A program made the position numbers and the translations under genes. A stretch of DNA of 6,271 nt from Gammaproteobacteria bacterium (GTDB taxonomy: Bacteria; Pseudomonadota; Gammaproteobacteria; Chromatiales; Chromatiaceae), in NCBI GenBank assembly GCA_024277555.1, contig JAJRUY010000175.1, positions 1 through 6,271 of the forward strand, in the 5' to 3' direction. The notes under the pieces were generated by a model. That model worked only from the letters and a program-made list of their open reading frames with translations. It did not search any database and had not been told where the DNA came from. Of this stretch, positions 1 through 5,712 are shown in pieces (position 1 is the stretch's first letter; each line of letters begins with the position of its first letter).

Positions 1-294
1 AGCGCCACCAAAACCTATGACCTGGAAGTGTGGCTGCCGGGGCAGGGCAAGTACCGGGAAATATCTTCCTGTTCCAACTTCCTGGATTTTCAGGCGCGGC
101 GCATGCAGGCGCGCTGGAGGAATCCGGAAACCGGAAAGCCGGAGCTGTTGCATACGGTAAATGGTTCCGGCCTCGCCGTGGGGCGTACCCTGGTGGCGGT
201 TCTGGAAAACTACCAGCAGGCAGACGGAAGCATCCGCATACCCGAGGTGTTGCAACCCTACTTGGGTGGAATGGGGCTGATGATGGCTATCTGA
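1..294 (+). CDS. serS: Seryl-tRNA synthetase, C-terminal 97 residues (5' end outside window)
   Basis: Frame 1 is open from the first base to TGA at 292-294. The product attaches serine to tRNA-Ser (and to tRNA-Sec) in the cytoplasm. The visible part is the end of the class II catalytic domain. It begins SATKTYDLEVWLPGQ and continues with YREISSCSNFLDFQARRM. Class II motif 3 follows as NGSGLAVGRTLVAVLENYQ, with the ATP-binding arginine in GRT, and then the conserved tail IPEVLQPYLGG. These blocks line up with the E. coli SerRS C terminus almost without gaps. Roughly the first three quarters of the protein lie upstream of the window. The stop codon overlaps the end of the convergent small gene on the other strand by 8 bases. 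The hairpin at 487-518 is the first obvious terminator serS transcription would meet. Confidence 0.97.
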   Translation, partial: SATKTYDLEVWLPGQGKYREISSCSNFLDFQARRMQARWRNPETGKPELLHTVNGSGLAVGRTLVAVLENYQQADGSIRIPEVLQPYLGGMGLMMAI

Positions 295-472
295 CCATCG
301 CAATCAGCAATATCACAAAGCCTACCACCAGCAACAATGGTATAACCGCAGCCTGCCAGTCTCCTTTCTTGGCTTTTGGCCCATTTTGCATCCAGTGTTT
401 GGCTGCCGGGTAAAGAAAGACCAGCAGTAGCACCACAAAGGCGGCGCTGGCGATTTGCAACCAGATGTTCAT
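287..472 (-). CDS. Small two-helix inner-membrane protein, unknown function
   Basis: This is a 61-residue ORF starting with ATG at 472-470 and ending with TAG at 289-287. A GGAG ribosome binding site (484-481 on this strand) lies 8 bases before the ATG. The protein is two hydrophobic helices, about residues 3-23 (IASAAFVVLLLVFLYP core) and 40-60 (AAVIPLLLVVGFVILLIAM core). They are joined by a positively charged loop with NGPKAKKGD. By the positive-inside rule the loop should be cytoplasmic, with both termini periplasmic. I do not recognise the family. The ribosome binding site and the clean hairpin-like membrane topology argue that it is real. It sits 64 bases downstream of yccA on the same strand but beyond a strong terminator, so its expression route is unclear. 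Its last 8 bases overlap the end of serS. Confidence 0.6.
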   Translation of the reverse strand: MNIWLQIASAAFVVLLLVFLYPAAKHWMQNGPKAKKGDWQAAVIPLLLVVGFVILLIAMVR

Positions 473-486
473 TGCTCAATCTCCAT

Positions 487-518
487 AAAAAAGCCCCGGC
501 AGTCAACCGGGGCTTTTT
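487..518. terminator. Bidirectional intrinsic terminator between yccA and the small membrane gene
   Basis: GCCCCGG (493-499) pairs perfectly with CCGGGGC (507-513) around a 7-base loop. The stem is flanked by A6 (487-492) on the left and T5 (514-518) on the right. It therefore works in both directions: for yccA on the - strand (stop at 537, 18 bases before the structure) and for serS read-through on the + strand. The - strand U-tract ends only 2 bases before the GGAG site of the small membrane gene. Confidence 0.92.
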
Positions 519-536
519 GTGTTTAGTGTGCAGTCG

Positions 537-1208
537 TCAATCGTCGCTGCCGAAGATCCCAAGAATCTGCAGCAGGCTGATGAAAATATTGAAAACCGAC
601 AAATACAGGCCATAAGTAGCGTGGATGTAATTGGTCTCACCGCCATGCACCATCTGGCTGGTCTGGAACAGGATGAATCCGCTCATCAGCAAGATGAAGC
701 CAGAAGCAATGGCAAGCTGCAAGGCGGGTATCTGCATGAAAATGTTTGCAAGAACCGCTACCATCATCACCAGCATGCCGGCAAAGATGAAACCGCCCAT
801 AAAACTGAAGTCACGCCGACTGCTCAGGGCGTAACCGGAAAGCCCGAGGAAGATCACGCCGGTTCCGCCAAGGGCGAGGCCGACGGTCTGGGGGCCATTG
901 GGCATGTTCAGGTACATGCTGATCACCGCGCCCAGCCCAAATCCCATAAGGCCGGTGATGGCGAAAATAACGCCGAGTCCGGCGCTGCTGTCAGCGGTGC
1001 GGGGCAGTACGAATATGCCCATGAGCATGGCGACGATTACCGAGACGGTGTAAGTCCAAACGGGCACCGCCAGGTATAAGGACAGCAATGCCATCATGCC
1101 GCTGAAGATCAGGGTGGCGGATAGCAGCATATAGGTGTTTTTTATGACCTTGTTGGTGGCAAAGGTCGTGTCTGTCGATCGGCCAATAGCGCGGTCTAAT
1201 GTGTTCAT
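537..1208 (-). CDS. yccA: Bax inhibitor-1/YccA family membrane protein
   Basis: The product has 223 residues and about seven transmembrane segments (near 25-45, 48-68, 77-98, 107-127, 136-156, 164-183, 199-219). The family is shown by the N-terminal NKVIKNTYMLLSATLIFSG, the central SSRRDFSFMGGF and LANIFMQIPALQLAI, and the C-terminal signature HGGETNYIHATYGLYLS. E. coli YccA is about the same length and is a substrate and modulator of the FtsH protease in the inner membrane. A similar role here is inferred. The reading frame stays open upstream to 1262. ATG at 1208-1206 is preferred because GAGG lies about 5 bases before it and it matches the family N terminus; the upstream extension is highly charged and unlike the family. 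Residue 182 is Gln (LFQTS) where E. coli has Glu (LFETS). Transcription probably ends at the hairpin 487-518. Confidence 0.95.
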   Translation of the reverse strand: MNTLDRAIGRSTDTTFATNKVIKNTYMLLSATLIFSGMMALLSLYLAVPVWTYTVSVIVAMLMGIFVLPRTADSSAGLGVIFAITGLMGFGLGAVISMYLNMPNGPQTVGLALGGTGVIFLGLSGYALSSRRDFSFMGGFIFAGMLVMMVAVLANIFMQIPALQLAIASGFILLMSGFILFQTSQMVHGGETNYIHATYGLYLSVFNIFISLLQILGIFGSDD

Positions 1209-1392
1209 GGGATCCTCTTTCTCCAAAAAATTATTAACTGTCATTTTCCGTTTCCGCCACAACTACAGGCAGAACCAGAGTAAAACATTGGATTCACCGG
1301 AAAGGCATGAGTTCCCGAATTGCAGTCAGCGGGAGCCAGTTTCCTGTGAACAGGTATTTTCCAAAATGGTGCTCTCTCGAAACCAGAGTGAA

Positions 1393-1421
1393 TATATAGC
1401 AGCATGGGAAGGAAAGAGCAA
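1393..1421 (-). promoter_or_regulatory. Candidate yccA promoter (extended -10)
   Basis: On the - strand, TTGCTC (1421-1416) is followed after 17 bases by TATATA (1398-1393). TG stands one base before the -10 hexamer, giving a TGC-TATATA extended -10 element. The -35 matches the consensus at only three positions, which an extended -10 can compensate. It would give a leader of about 180 bases before the yccA ATG. No better candidate was seen nearer the gene. Confidence 0.4.
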
Positions 1422-1511
1422 CAGCTGAGACTCGTTGTTCGCCGGGGAATCCTTCTTGTGTTGTATTTTTACCAACAGTAGTTAAATTTGGTGTTTTTGC
1501 ACTGTTGGATT

Positions 1512-1540
1512 TGTACAATTCTTTCAGTCTCCGCTATAAT
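1512..1540 (+). promoter_or_regulatory. Sigma-70 promoter of the OmpA-family gene
   Basis: A perfect TATAAT at 1535-1540 is preceded after 17 bases by TGTACA (1512-1517, four of six consensus positions). Transcription would begin near 1547 and leave a leader of about 124 bases. This is the clearest promoter in the window and fits an abundant envelope protein. Confidence 0.7.
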
Positions 1541-1567
1541 GAATAAAATATCGTCTGTTTCACGCCT

Positions 1568-1584
1568 TTCCCTCAGGGAGGGAA
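1568..1584 (+). other. Hairpin in the 5' leader of the OmpA-family mRNA
   Basis: TTCCCTC (1568-1574) pairs perfectly with GAGGGAA (1578-1584) around a 3-base loop, about 20 bases from the predicted transcript start. It has no U-tract, so it is not a terminator. A 5'-proximal stem in a long leader resembles the stabilising leader of enterobacterial ompA. The function is inferred. Confidence 0.45.
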
Positions 1585-1670
1585 CAGAGTTCAAAGGAAT
1601 AGTTGTTTGAGGGTGGGCAGTTTGAGCCCCGGTAAAAAAGTAGATTTCTACATATCAGGAGAAAGACAAG

Positions 1671-2354
1671 ATGTTTAAAGATACAAACAATAGAATCGCC
1701 ACTATCGCGGCCGCTGTGGGCTTGATAATGGGTTCAACCGCAGCTTTGGCCGATGGGCATGGTGGTATGCACGGTTATGCGCTGGATGCAGAAAAATCCG
1801 TGGTTACCAATGCCTATGGCGAGTGCTGGCAGTCCAAGGGCGGGGTAAAGCAGTTGATTGAAAAATGCGGCGATGTCATTGCCCAGGAAGAAGCTGCTCC
1901 CACACCAGTACCTGTCGATGGTGATGACGATCGCGATGGCGTTCCCAACAGCCGTGACAAATGCCCCAACACCCGTTCTGGTGCCACTGTTGATGCCGAT
2001 GGCTGCGAAATCGTTGAAAATCTGACCATCAACCTGCTGGTTGAAGAGTTTGATTTTGACAGTGCTGTACTCAAGCCGGAAATGAAAGCCGTGCTGGAAG
2101 ATTTTGCCGACAAGGTCAAAGCCAGCCCGGGTCGTGAATCTGTAACCATTATTGGCCATACAGACAGCACCGGTCCCGAGGCATACAACCAGAAGTTATC
2201 CCTGCGTCGTGCGCAGTCTGCTGCAGCTTATCTCGAGTCCCTGGGTATTGATTCCATCACTACCGAAGGTCGTGGAGAGTCTCAGCCTATCGCCGACAAC
2301 AGCACCCGCGAAGGTCGTTCACAAAACCGCCGCATCGAGATCACCACAAAATAA
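1671..2354 (+). CDS. Secreted OmpA-domain protein, RmpM-like, with a TSP3 calcium-binding segment
   Basis: The product has 227 residues. A Sec signal peptide ends near Ala27 (AALA before DGHGG). Residues about 44-70 carry VVTNAYGECWQ and EKCGDVI, a two-cysteine motif (C52, C66) like the N terminus of neisserial RmpM. A short Pro/Ala linker follows. Then comes a thrombospondin type 3-like calcium-binding stretch (about 83-112) with DGDDDRDGVPNSRDKCP and DADGC, carrying C98 and C112. Residues about 120-227 form an OmpA C domain with EFDFDSAVL, GHTDSTG, YNQKLSLRRA and SQNRRIEI. Asp165 and Arg180 fall where OmpA proteins grip diaminopimelate of peptidoglycan. No beta-barrel is present, so it is probably a periplasmic clamp between peptidoglycan and outer-membrane proteins. 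AGGAGA (1657-1662) lies 8 bases before the ATG. It is a monocistronic unit closed by the terminator at 2392-2425. Confidence 0.9.
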   Translation: MFKDTNNRIATIAAAVGLIMGSTAALADGHGGMHGYALDAEKSVVTNAYGECWQSKGGVKQLIEKCGDVIAQEEAAPTPVPVDGDDDRDGVPNSRDKCPNTRSGATVDADGCEIVENLTINLLVEEFDFDSAVLKPEMKAVLEDFADKVKASPGRESVTIIGHTDSTGPEAYNQKLSLRRAQSAAAYLESLGIDSITTEGRGESQPIADNSTREGRSQNRRIEITTK

Positions 2355-2366
2355 GTGGTGCTCTTG

Positions 2367-2386
2367 CAGCGCCTGAAAGGGCGCTG
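2367..2386 (+). other. Hairpin just after the OmpA-family stop codon
   Basis: CAGCGCC (2367-2373) pairs perfectly with GGCGCTG (2380-2386) around a 6-base loop. There is no T-run after it, so it is not itself a terminator. It sits 5 bases before the real terminator stem and may protect the 3' end of the transcript. Confidence 0.5.
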
Positions 2387-2391
2387 ACGAG

Positions 2392-2425
2392 AAGCCGGTG
2401 TCCCGCAAAGGATGCCGGCTTTTTT
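2392..2425 (+). terminator. Intrinsic terminator of the OmpA-family gene
   Basis: AAGCCGGTGTCC (2392-2403) pairs with GGATGCCGGCTT (2410-2421), with two G-T wobbles and a 6-base loop CGCAAA. A T-run at 2420-2425 follows. It separates the OmpA-family unit from thrS. Confidence 0.92.
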
Positions 2426-2465
2426 CTGCTCGGGACAAAGTGGCGTCTGCCTGGGATTTGATCGG

Positions 2466-2494
2466 TTTATCTTTCAATTGAGGTCGCTTACAAT
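2466..2494 (+). promoter_or_regulatory. Candidate thrS promoter
   Basis: TACAAT (2489-2494, five of six) is preceded after 17 bases by a weak TTTATC (2466-2471). It is the best match between the upstream terminator and thrS. It would start transcription near 2501 and give a leader of about 46 bases consisting mostly of the operator hairpin. Confidence 0.5.
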
Positions 2495-2511
2495 ACGCGC
2501 CTTCAAATCAT

Positions 2512-2532
2512 GTGGCCTTTGGTAGGGGCCAC
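2512..2532 (+). promoter_or_regulatory. Candidate thrS translational operator mimicking the tRNA-Thr anticodon arm
   Basis: GTGGCCT (2512-2518) pairs with GGGCCAC (2526-2532), with one T-G wobble closing the loop. The loop is exactly seven bases, TTGGTAG (2519-2525). Placed on tRNA numbering it gives U32, U33, anticodon GGU at 34-36, A37 and G38. GGU is the anticodon of tRNA-Thr for ACC/ACU. The GAGG ribosome binding site (2537-2540) begins 4 bases after the stem and the ATG follows at 2548. In E. coli, ThrRS is known to repress its own translation by binding an anticodon-arm-like hairpin in the thrS leader. Equivalent control here is inferred from loop identity and position. E. coli uses a longer, multi-domain operator; only this one domain is seen here. 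Confidence 0.75.
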
Positions 2533-2547
2533 CACTGAGGATATGTC

Positions 2548-4455
2548 ATGCCTGAAATTACGCTTCCCGATGGTTCTGCAAGAACTTTCGATCATCCCGT
2601 TTCTGTAGCGGATATTGCTGCTGATATCGGCCCTGGTCTGGCCAAGGCGACTCTGGCGGGCAAGGTCAACGGCAAGCTTGTCGATGCTTCCACGGTGATT
2701 GATGCAGATGCGGAAGTGGCCATTGTTACCGACCGTGATGAAGAAGGCCTGGATATTGTTCGCCATTCCGCCGCACATTTGCTGGCGATGGCGGTAAAGG
2801 AGTTGTTCCCCGAGGCTCAGGTGACAATCGGCCCCGTTATCGATAATGGCTTCTACTATGACTTTTCCTACAATCGTCCATTCACGCCAGAGGATCTGGC
2901 AGTCATAGAAAAGAAGATGAACGAACTGGCAAAGGCGGATATCCCCATCAATCGCCATCTCATGTCCCGGGATGATGCGGTGAAGTTTTTCCGGGACATG
3001 GGTGAGAAATACAAGGCGGAGATTATCGAATCCATTCCGGCAGATGAGGACCTGTCGCTCTACACTCAGGGGGAATTCACCGACCTGTGCCGTGGTCCGC
3101 ATGTGCCCAGCACGGGGAAACTCAAGGCGTTCAAGTTGATGAAGCTGGCCGGAGCCTATTGGCGTGGTGATCCCAATAATGAAATGCTGCAGCGCATCTA
3201 TGGCACTGCCTGGCGCAACAAGAAGGAGCTGAAGCAATACCTGCACCGTCTGGAAGAGGCGGAAAAGCGCGATCACCGTAAAATCGGCAAGGCGCAGGAT
3301 CTGTTCCATACCCAGGAGGAAGCGCCAGGCATGGTGTTCTGGCACGACAAGGGCTGGCAGATCTACCTTGCGGTTGAAGACTATGTGCGCCAAAAGCTGC
3401 GCCAGCACGGCTACCAGGAAGTACATACACCGGAGATCATCGACAGAAGCCTGTGGGAAAAATCCGGCCACTGGGACAAGTTTGGCGACATGATTTTTAC
3501 CACCCATTCCGAGCACCGGGACTATGCCATCAAGCCCATGAATTGTCCTGCTCATGTGCAGATCTACAATCACGGTCTCAAGAGCTACAGAGATTTACCC
3601 CTGCGCATGGCCGAATTCGGTTCCTGTCATCGCAACGAACCTTCCGGCACCCTGCATGGCCTGATGCGGGTGCGGAATTTTGTCCAGGATGATGCCCATA
3701 TCTTTTGTACCGAAGACCAGATTCTGTCCGAAGTATTGGACTTCATTGATTTGCTGTTAGAGGTCTACAAGGATTTTGGGTTTGAAGATGTGCTGATCAA
3801 GCTCTCCACCCGCCCGGAAAAACGTGTTGGCGCCGATGAATTGTGGGACAAGGCGGAACAGTCCCTGGAACAAGCACTCAACCACAAGGATCTGGACTGG
3901 GAATTGCAGCCCGGGGAGGGAGCTTTCTATGGCCCCAAGATCGAGTTTTCCCTGAAAGACTGTCTGGATCGGGTATGGCAACTGGGCACCATTCAGCTGG
4001 ATTTTTCCATGCCGGAGCGCCTTGGCGCGCACTTCATTGCGGAAGACAACAGCAAGCAGGTTCCGGTGATGCTGCATCGGGCGATTCTTGGCTCACTGGA
4101 ACGGTTTATCGGTATACTCATCGAACATTACGCCGGAGCTCTGCCAGTCTGGTTGTCGCCCGTGCAGGCGGTTTTGATGAATATCACCGATAAACAGGCC
4201 GGATATGTCAACGAAGTAGCAGAAAAGCTGAAAAAACAGGGCATTCGGGTGCAAATGGACTTGAGAAACGAGAAGATCGGCTTTAAAATCCGCGAGCACA
4301 CATTACAACGCATTCCCTATCTGCTGGTCGTTGGTGACCGGGAAATGGAAAACGGAACGGTTGCCGTGCGTCGGCGTGGTGGTGAAGATCTGGGGGTGAT
4401 GCCCATAGATGATTTTATTTCACGTTTGCAGGAAAATTTGAAACAACGTGTATAA
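2548..4455 (+). CDS. thrS: Threonyl-tRNA synthetase
   Basis: The product has 635 residues (E. coli 642) and charges tRNA-Thr in the cytoplasm. The domains are all present: TGS (about 1-62), editing domain (about 63-225), class II catalytic core (about 240-530) and anticodon-binding domain (about 535-635). The editing site has His73 and His77 (HSAAH) with Cys181 and His185 (CRGPH), so serine proofreading should work. The zinc ligands that select threonine are Cys333, His384 and His510. Motif 2 lies in EFGSCHRNEPSG and motif 3 in HRAILGSLERF. The anticodon domain has DLRNEKIGFKIREH. Residue 335 is Ala (NCPAH) where E. coli has Gly. ATG 2548 has GAGG at 2537-2540, 7 bases upstream, and matches the family N terminus. 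It heads the thrS-infC-rpmI-rplT cluster and is probably autoregulated through the hairpin at 2512-2532. Confidence 0.99.
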   Translation: MPEITLPDGSARTFDHPVSVADIAADIGPGLAKATLAGKVNGKLVDASTVIDADAEVAIVTDRDEEGLDIVRHSAAHLLAMAVKELFPEAQVTIGPVIDNGFYYDFSYNRPFTPEDLAVIEKKMNELAKADIPINRHLMSRDDAVKFFRDMGEKYKAEIIESIPADEDLSLYTQGEFTDLCRGPHVPSTGKLKAFKLMKLAGAYWRGDPNNEMLQRIYGTAWRNKKELKQYLHRLEEAEKRDHRKIGKAQDLFHTQEEAPGMVFWHDKGWQIYLAVEDYVRQKLRQHGYQEVHTPEIIDRSLWEKSGHWDKFGDMIFTTHSEHRDYAIKPMNCPAHVQIYNHGLKSYRDLPLRMAEFGSCHRNEPSGTLHGLMRVRNFVQDDAHIFCTEDQILSEVLDFIDLLLEVYKDFGFEDVLIKLSTRPEKRVGADELWDKAEQSLEQALNHKDLDWELQPGEGAFYGPKIEFSLKDCLDRVWQLGTIQLDFSMPERLGAHFIAEDNSKQVPVMLHRAILGSLERFIGILIEHYAGALPVWLSPVQAVLMNITDKQAGYVNEVAEKLKKQGIRVQMDLRNEKIGFKIREHTLQRIPYLLVVGDREMENGTVAVRRRGGEDLGVMPIDDFISRLQENLKQRV

Positions 4456-4507
4456 AGGTTGAAAGCGCCTTCGTACTGAACCAAGTAATTTGAAGAGGAA
4501 TCTGACT

Positions 4508-5029
4508 ATAGCTAAACAAGACAAAAGAAACCGCCTGAATGAAGATATTACCGTACCCCAGGTAAGATTGATCGGGGAAGACGGTGAGCAGGTGGGAATC
4601 GTTTCCATAGAAGAAGCAACGGAAGCTGCTGCCAGAGCAGGCCTTGATCTGGTGGAAATCGTGCCCAACGCTGAACCGCCAGTTTGCAGGATCATGGATT
4701 ACGGCAAGTTTGTGTTCGAGTCCAAAAAGCAGAAGCAGGCGGCCAAGAAAAAGCAAAAGCAGGTTCAAGTAAAGGAAATCAAGTTCCGCCCCCGTACAGA
4801 CTCCGGGGACTATGCAATCAAACTGCGGAATCTGCGGCGCTTTCTGGAAAATGGCGACAAGGCCAAGGTCACCATGCGTTTCCGCGGCAGGGAACACGCC
4901 CACCGGGAGCTGGGTGCAGAGGTGCTGACCCGTGTAGAGAAGGATCTGGAAGACATTGCCCAGGTAGAACAACGCCCGGCAATGGAAGGTCGCCAGATGG
5001 TGATGGTGCTGGGACCGCGAAAAAAATAG
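4508..5029 (+). CDS. infC: Translation initiation factor IF3, probable AUA start codon
   Basis: IF3 binds the 30S subunit, prevents premature 50S joining and checks the start codon and initiator tRNA. From codon 4508 the protein has 173 residues (E. coli 180). The N domain includes RNRLNEDI, VRLIG, VGIVSIEEA, LDLVEI and PPVCRIMDYGKF. A lysine/glutamine-rich linker follows (about 72-88). The C domain includes VKEIKFRPRTDSGDY, KVTMRFRGREHAH and GRQMVMVLGPRKK. There is no in-frame ATG or GTG at the N terminus. AGAGGA at 4494-4499 sits 8 bases before ATA at 4508, ideal spacing. The in-frame TTG at 4490 lies upstream of that site and has no ribosome binding site of its own; CTG at 4502 is only 2 bases from it. 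E. coli infC starts with AUU, which makes it self-repressing, and AUA would serve the same end. TTG 4490 (179 residues) remains the alternative. The gene begins 52 bases after thrS. Confidence 0.95.
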   Translation: MAKQDKRNRLNEDITVPQVRLIGEDGEQVGIVSIEEATEAAARAGLDLVEIVPNAEPPVCRIMDYGKFVFESKKQKQAAKKKQKQVQVKEIKFRPRTDSGDYAIKLRNLRRFLENGDKAKVTMRFRGREHAHRELGAEVLTRVEKDLEDIAQVEQRPAMEGRQMVMVLGPRKK

Positions 5030-5036
5030 TATTTCA

Positions 5037-5054
5037 TGCTCTGGAAACAGGGCA
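5037..5054 (+). other. GNRA-capped hairpin in the rpmI leader
   Basis: TGCTCTG (5037-5043) pairs with CAGGGCA (5048-5054), with one T-G wobble. The loop is GAAA (5044-5047), a stable GNRA tetraloop. It starts 7 bases after the infC stop codon. There is no T-run, so it is not a terminator. It is probably part of the regulatory RNA before rpmI. Confidence 0.6.
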
Positions 5055-5061
5055 GTTCAAC

Positions 5062-5095
5062 AGTGGCCGGGCCAATAGGCATTGCCTTGGCCACT
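5062..5095 (+). promoter_or_regulatory. Candidate L20-responsive stem-loop in the rpmI leader
   Basis: AGTGGCC (5062-5068) pairs with GGCCACT (5089-5095), and AGGC (5077-5080) pairs with GCCT (5084-5087) inside it. A competing fold pairs GGCCAA (5070-5075) with TTGGCC (5087-5092) and uses the same right-hand bases, so the two folds exclude each other. The structure ends 19 bases before the rpmI ribosome binding site. In E. coli, L20 represses rpmI-rplT translation by binding RNA structures in this same position. That role here is inferred from location. Confidence 0.5.
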
Positions 5096-5126
5096 CGTAT
5101 TTCATCCTAGCTACAGGAGAGAGAAA

Positions 5127-5321
5127 ATGCCAAAGATAAAGACCAATCGAGGTGCGGCCAAGCGGTTCAAGAAAACTGCTGGCGGCTTCAAGCGAAACCA
5201 GTCTCATCGCCGTCATATTCTGACCAAGAAGAGTACCAAGCGTAAGCGTCATTTGCGTTCACCTGCAATGCTGCACAAGTCCGATGTGGCAGCCGCCCGC
5301 CGTATGATTCCATACGCCTGA
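5127..5321 (+). CDS. rpmI: Large ribosomal subunit protein bL35
   Basis: The product has 64 residues (E. coli 65) and is a small, very basic protein of the 50S subunit. It begins MPKIKTNRGAAKRFKKTAGG, contains SHRRHILTKKSTKRKRHL and ends DVAAARRMIPYA, all diagnostic of L35. AGGAGA (5115-5120) lies 6 bases before ATG 5127. The upstream extension of the open frame to 5082 runs through the leader hairpin and is not coding. It lies 97 bases after infC and 27 bases before rplT, and is probably translated and repressed together with rplT. Confidence 0.98.
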   Translation: MPKIKTNRGAAKRFKKTAGGFKRNQSHRRHILTKKSTKRKRHLRSPAMLHKSDVAAARRMIPYA

Positions 5322-5348
5322 TACTGATTTCGTTACAGGAGAAATAAC

Positions 5349-5708
5349 ATGCCTCGAGTAAAACGTGGTGTAACGGCGCACAAGCGCCACAAGAAGGTCC
5401 TCAAGCAGGCCAAAGGTTATTACGGCGCCCGCAGCAAGATCTACCGGGTTGCCAAACAGGCGGTAATCAAGGCCGGGCAATATGCCTACCGCGACCGCCG
5501 GCAGAAGAAGCGTCAGTTCCGCTCTTTGTGGATTCAGCGTATCAACGCAGCGGCGCGCATGAACGATTTGTCGTACAGTCGTTTCATCAACGGCCTGAGC
5601 AAGGCTGGTATCGAAGTCGATCGCAAGATGCTGGCGGATATCGCAGTGCATGACATGCCGGCGTTTAACCAGCTCGCAGAAAAGGCCAAGGACGCTCTCG
5701 CGAGTTGA
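5349..5708 (+). CDS. rplT: Large ribosomal subunit protein bL20
   Basis: The product has 119 residues (E. coli 118). L20 binds 23S rRNA early in 50S assembly and, in relatives, represses its own operon. The basic N-terminal extension MPRVKRGVTAHKRHKKVLKQ is followed by GYYGARSKIYRVAKQAVIKA, YAYRDRRQKKRQFRSLWIQR and the globular end with SYSRFINGL and DRKMLADIAV. AGGAGA (5337-5342) lies 6 bases before the ATG. It is the last gene before the terminator at 5798-5827. Confidence 0.99.
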   Translation: MPRVKRGVTAHKRHKKVLKQAKGYYGARSKIYRVAKQAVIKAGQYAYRDRRQKKRQFRSLWIQRINAAARMNDLSYSRFINGLSKAGIEVDRKMLADIAVHDMPAFNQLAEKAKDALAS

Positions 5709-5712
5709 TCAA

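Larger units (their letters stand above)
1209..1670. other. Divergent intergenic region between yccA and the OmpA-family gene
   Basis: This stretch of 462 bases has no convincing gene. It holds a candidate promoter for yccA (1393-1421, - strand), a good promoter for the OmpA-family gene (1512-1540, + strand), and about 124 bases of 5' leader before ATG 1671. Short ORFs on both strands here lack ribosome binding sites and recognisable protein features. The segment 1430-1534 is noticeably AT-rich, as is usual around promoters. Confidence 0.8.

Noticed and set aside
258..506. An 82-codon - strand ORF overlapping the small membrane gene in another frame.
   Set aside because: Its start lies inside the terminator loop, it has no ribosome binding site or recognisable features, and the 61-codon frame is the better candidate.
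519..1079. A 186-codon + strand ORF rich in His, Gln and Gly.
   Set aside because: It lies antisense to yccA, begins next to the terminator without a ribosome binding site, and has a composition typical of a reverse-frame shadow of a membrane protein.
1209..1262. An 18-codon upstream extension of yccA in the same frame.
   Set aside because: ATG 1208 has a good GAGG site and fits the family N terminus; the extension is charged and unlike the family.
1294..1518. A 74-codon - strand ORF upstream of yccA.
   Set aside because: It has a TTG start without a ribosome binding site, no protein features, and covers the likely yccA promoter.
2503..3573. A 356-codon - strand ORF opposite thrS.
   Set aside because: It is a shadow of the strongly biased thrS codons, with no family resemblance, and thrS is unmistakable across the whole span.
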